8,195 nucleotides of DNA, taken from assembly GCA_016213345.1 (NCBI GenBank), contig JACRAO010000071.1, forward strand, positions 1-8,195, written 5' to 3'. Shown one piece after another: positions 5,928 through 8,195 of this stretch. The DNA comes from Bdellovibrio sp. (GTDB lineage Bacteria; Bdellovibrionota; UBA1018). The notes under the pieces were generated by a model, which did no database searches, was not told the DNA's origin, and worked only from the letters and a program-made list of their open reading frames with translations. Made by a program: the position numbers and the translations under genes. Position 1 is the first letter of the stretch. Every line of letters starts with the position of its first letter.

Positions 5928-8195
5928 GTGGATAAGAATGTATTGATTAAAATTCTGATTATTGTCATTGTTTTTTATTCAACTACTATAGAAATTTATC
6001 CAGCCGCTGACTCATCTGGTACTGCATTTAATACTTTTCCAGAGTTAGACACAAGCTCCATGTTGCACCCAACGTTTCAGACAAAAGGGGTATCACAGTT
6101 TAAAGGCATTTTTATTAGTTGTAAAAATCCAGGTGCTCAGATGGCTGCAGATGCTCTAAGTCTTTTACAGGGCGGTGATTATAATTTTAGTGGAGGTCTT
6201 ATTGGTGTTGAGACCTCTTGTCCGGCAACGGGTGGATCATCTGTAAAAAGTTCTGAGGATTTGTCATGTAAACAATTCAAAGGTGATGGCGGAGTATTTA
6301 GTCAAAAAAAAGTAGACGAGATGATCAAAAAAAATAAAGAAGCTATTGCTGGTTTGACTTGTAAAGAGATGAAAGCCAAAGCACTGCAAGGAGAACTACA
6401 ATGCTTGTCTCAACAGGCAAATATTTACACACAACAAATTGCATCGCTTCAGAATGAATATGTAAAGAATATTCAGGGTTTTCAAAGTATGGCTGCACAG
6501 CTGAAAGGTATAGAAGATGGGCGAAAAGTACAAGCCATGGAAGTCGAAGAGCGCATTGTTGGTAACAAAGATGTTAGGCTTGTTGGTTTAGATGATATGA
6601 AAAGAGTTTTAGAAGGCCTGGTGGGTATAGATGCTGGTGGTGGGGAGAAGGGAAAAGGCCCGACCTCTATTTCTGCACAAGTTGCACAAATTAGAAACAT
6701 GTATCGAAGTTTTCAATACCAACAAAAAGCATTTCAAGAAGAAATTAAAACACACACCGCTGCTTTGATGGGACAGTGTTTCAAAACAAGAAAAGACGCA
6801 CAACTAAAGTGCGATCCTAAGGGAGGTTCAGAAACTGCATATAATTATATACTTTGCCGTTATAAGCAAACCAAGGGAGCAGATGCCAGTAAAATAAGAC
6901 GATCCACTCCAGATGCGACTAAACAAAAAGTAGCTGAAACCCAAACTGCGGCATTACAGAGTATACTAGATGAGATCTTGAGTCAGATTCCAGACAATGT
7001 TACACCACCAGCAGTTACTGATCCTTCAAATCCCGCAGCTTTTGCTACAGCTTTGCAGGATGTTCTGAATCGTCCTTTGGGGATATTGGATATTGAAGAA
7101 CTTAAGAGAAAATATTTGCCTCAGATTATGAAAGTATTGCAAGATCAAAAAAGCGCAAATAATACAAATGATGTAGCTTTTGGAAAGCAAATTATAGATT
7201 CGTTCGAGTTTTGCTTCAATAGAGCTGAAAATACAGTGAAAAAATCAGTAGGTATGGCAAATACTTTTTTTGGTGGGACTATACTTAAACTAAAAGATCT
7301 TGCTTTAAATATTTCTACCTTGGCAGATCAGTATTTACTTGAGTATTCAAAGTACTATGTTGATTCTATGCGCGCACTCACCGGGCAGCATGTGCCACTA
7401 GATGTCTCAGGGTGTATGGGAGCAGCAGCTGAAGTGCAAGTTAGTTGTATGGAAAATGTTAAAACAAATTTTATTGGACTCTTACACGGCACAAGACCAC
7501 AAGCGACCATGAAAATATACATATCTGGCAATCAAGTGCCTCCAATTCCTGTGATGTGTTTTGGCATAAATGGTTGTCTATCGACTATGCAAAACCTGTC
7601 TAGAAAATTAGGAACTGAAATAAATAAAGTTGCCGGTTATCGTAAAAATTATATTAAGCAATCTAATGACACAATTGATCGTTTTACAAATCAGGTTGCC
7701 CAAATGATGAATGGTTCAAGCCAGTTTTTAACTGATCGCATGAAACAGCTCAATAGTGCTTTGCAGAGTTTAGGGGTAAAAAGCGGGATTACTATTAAGG
7801 GGGTTCCTTCTGAAACTTTGGAACAAACAGAAGAAACTTTTACCGATATCAGAACAAAAAAGGAAATTGAGGAAAAGGGGATTTATAAGATTCCCAAGAA
7901 CGTAGTTAATCTGATTGGTTCAAGGACCAAACCGCCATTGCTGGATATTAGTGCAGACACGTTTGGAAATATTTCAGGCATTGGGGAGGTTTTTGAAAAG
8001 ATTAATACTGACAAGGATAAAATCACAGATGTTACTCAAAAATTAAATGAGCTTTCTGCTACATGTTCTTCTGAAGATGCTGAAAAGTTGTTAGAAAAAT
8101 TAGAAGATAGAGTTAGGGAGATGGAAGAAGCATGTGCGCAATTAGAGCAGGATTGTGGTGAAAAAGATGAAGTTAGAAACTTAATAAGTGCTTTA
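5928..8195 (+). CDS. Large exported coiled-coil, cysteine-containing protein of unknown function (3' end outside window)
   Basis: An open frame of 756 codons runs from GTG 5928 to the last base without a stop, so the gene continues beyond the window. The start is supported by GGGGA (5915-5919) 8 bases upstream, an in-frame TAG at 5898-5900, and an immediate signal peptide (VDKNVLIK, hydrophobic LIIVIVFY, then IYPAA before Asp28). The mature part is hydrophilic and mostly helical, rich in Gln, Lys, Ala and Glu. Two stretches look like coiled coil: about 125-212 (QKKVDEMIKKNK to EVEERIVG) and about 687-753 (EVFEKINTDKDK to GEKDEVRN). I count 16 cysteines in the visible part, beginning with Cys65 and Cys98 and ending with ATCSSE, EACAQL and QDCGEK; in an oxidising compartment they may pair. 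A Gly-rich linker (AGGGEKGKG) lies near 235-243. No enzyme motif or known family is recognised. A periplasmic scaffold or secreted surface protein is possible but only inferred. Confidence 0.8.
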   Translation, partial: MDKNVLIKILIIVIVFYSTTIEIYPAADSSGTAFNTFPELDTSSMLHPTFQTKGVSQFKGIFISCKNPGAQMAADALSLLQGGDYNFSGGLIGVETSCPATGGSSVKSSEDLSCKQFKGDGGVFSQKKVDEMIKKNKEAIAGLTCKEMKAKALQGELQCLSQQANIYTQQIASLQNEYVKNIQGFQSMAAQLKGIEDGRKVQAMEVEERIVGNKDVRLVGLDDMKRVLEGLVGIDAGGGEKGKGPTSISAQVAQIRNMYRSFQYQQKAFQEEIKTHTAALMGQCFKTRKDAQLKCDPKGGSETAYNYILCRYKQTKGADASKIRRSTPDATKQKVAETQTAALQSILDEILSQIPDNVTPPAVTDPSNPAAFATALQDVLNRPLGILDIEELKRKYLPQIMKVLQDQKSANNTNDVAFGKQIIDSFEFCFNRAENTVKKSVGMANTFFGGTILKLKDLALNISTLADQYLLEYSKYYVDSMRALTGQHVPLDVSGCMGAAAEVQVSCMENVKTNFIGLLHGTRPQATMKIYISGNQVPPIPVMCFGINGCLSTMQNLSRKLGTEINKVAGYRKNYIKQSNDTIDRFTNQVAQMMNGSSQFLTDRMKQLNSALQSLGVKSGITIKGVPSETLEQTEETFTDIRTKKEIEEKGIYKIPKNVVNLIGSRTKPPLLDISADTFGNISGIGEVFEKINTDKDKITDVTQKLNELSATCSSEDAEKLLEKLEDRVREMEEACAQLEQDCGEKDEVRNLISAL

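Noticed and set aside
5815..5946. A 43-residue basic frame from ATG 5815 (MRYFRPRAKLG...) between the E1 operon and the large gene.
   Set aside because: It has no ribosome site, overlaps the well-supported GTG start of the large protein, and covers the likely promoter. Its basic content is expected from AT-rich frames.
6482..6803. Minus-strand open frames within this stretch.
   Set aside because: They lie wholly inside the plus-strand 756-codon gene, which has a signal peptide and ribosome site. The minus frames give Phe/Ser/Cys-rich compositions typical of antisense shadows.

Overview
The window is AT-rich bacterial DNA. Several products carry a Sec-type signal peptide or a lipoprotein signal, so the source is most likely a Gram-negative bacterium. 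The mix of a surface or periplasmic lipoprotein, exported phosphatase-like enzymes and a very large exported helical protein would suit a predatory or Bdellovibrionota-like deltaproteobacterial lineage. That placement is a guess from style only; there is no rRNA or marker gene here. No tRNA, rRNA, CRISPR array, insertion sequence or prophage signature was seen.

Layout, left to right: (1) A family 2 glycosyltransferase (+, about 83-844) whose reading frame stays open to the left edge. (2) Convergent to it with a 3-base gap, a lipoprotein (-, 848 to about 2182) made of exactly seven tandem repeats of 52-60 residues, read here as a seven-bladed beta-propeller. (3) A short divergent promoter region (about 2240-2280). 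(4) Two tandem paralogous exported phosphatase-like genes (+, 2297-2905 and 2902-3471) coupled by an ATGA overlap. Each has a complete Cys-x5-Arg loop of unusual, cysteine-rich composition. (5) A 48-residue, strongly basic small protein on the minus strand (3474-3620), convergent with the second phosphatase and preceded by a good sigma-70-like promoter that would give an almost leaderless mRNA. (6) The alpha and beta subunits of a thiamine-diphosphate 2-oxo acid dehydrogenase E1 (+, 3740-4723 and 4724-5791), abutting with no gap. (7) From a GTG at 5928 to the right edge, an open frame of 756 codons with no stop. It encodes the N-terminal part of a large exported, cysteine-containing, coiled-coil-rich protein that I do not recognise.

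How the genes relate: the E1 pair forms one heterotetrameric enzyme feeding an acyl group to an E2 that is not in the window. The two phosphatase paralogues form one operon, and they share a promoter region with the divergent propeller lipoprotein, so those three envelope genes may be co-controlled. The other neighbours look like independent units. The most unusual points are the tandem exported phosphatases with the CxCGCHRTG loop, the clean seven-repeat lipoprotein, the overlooked small basic gene, and the unknown giant exported protein.
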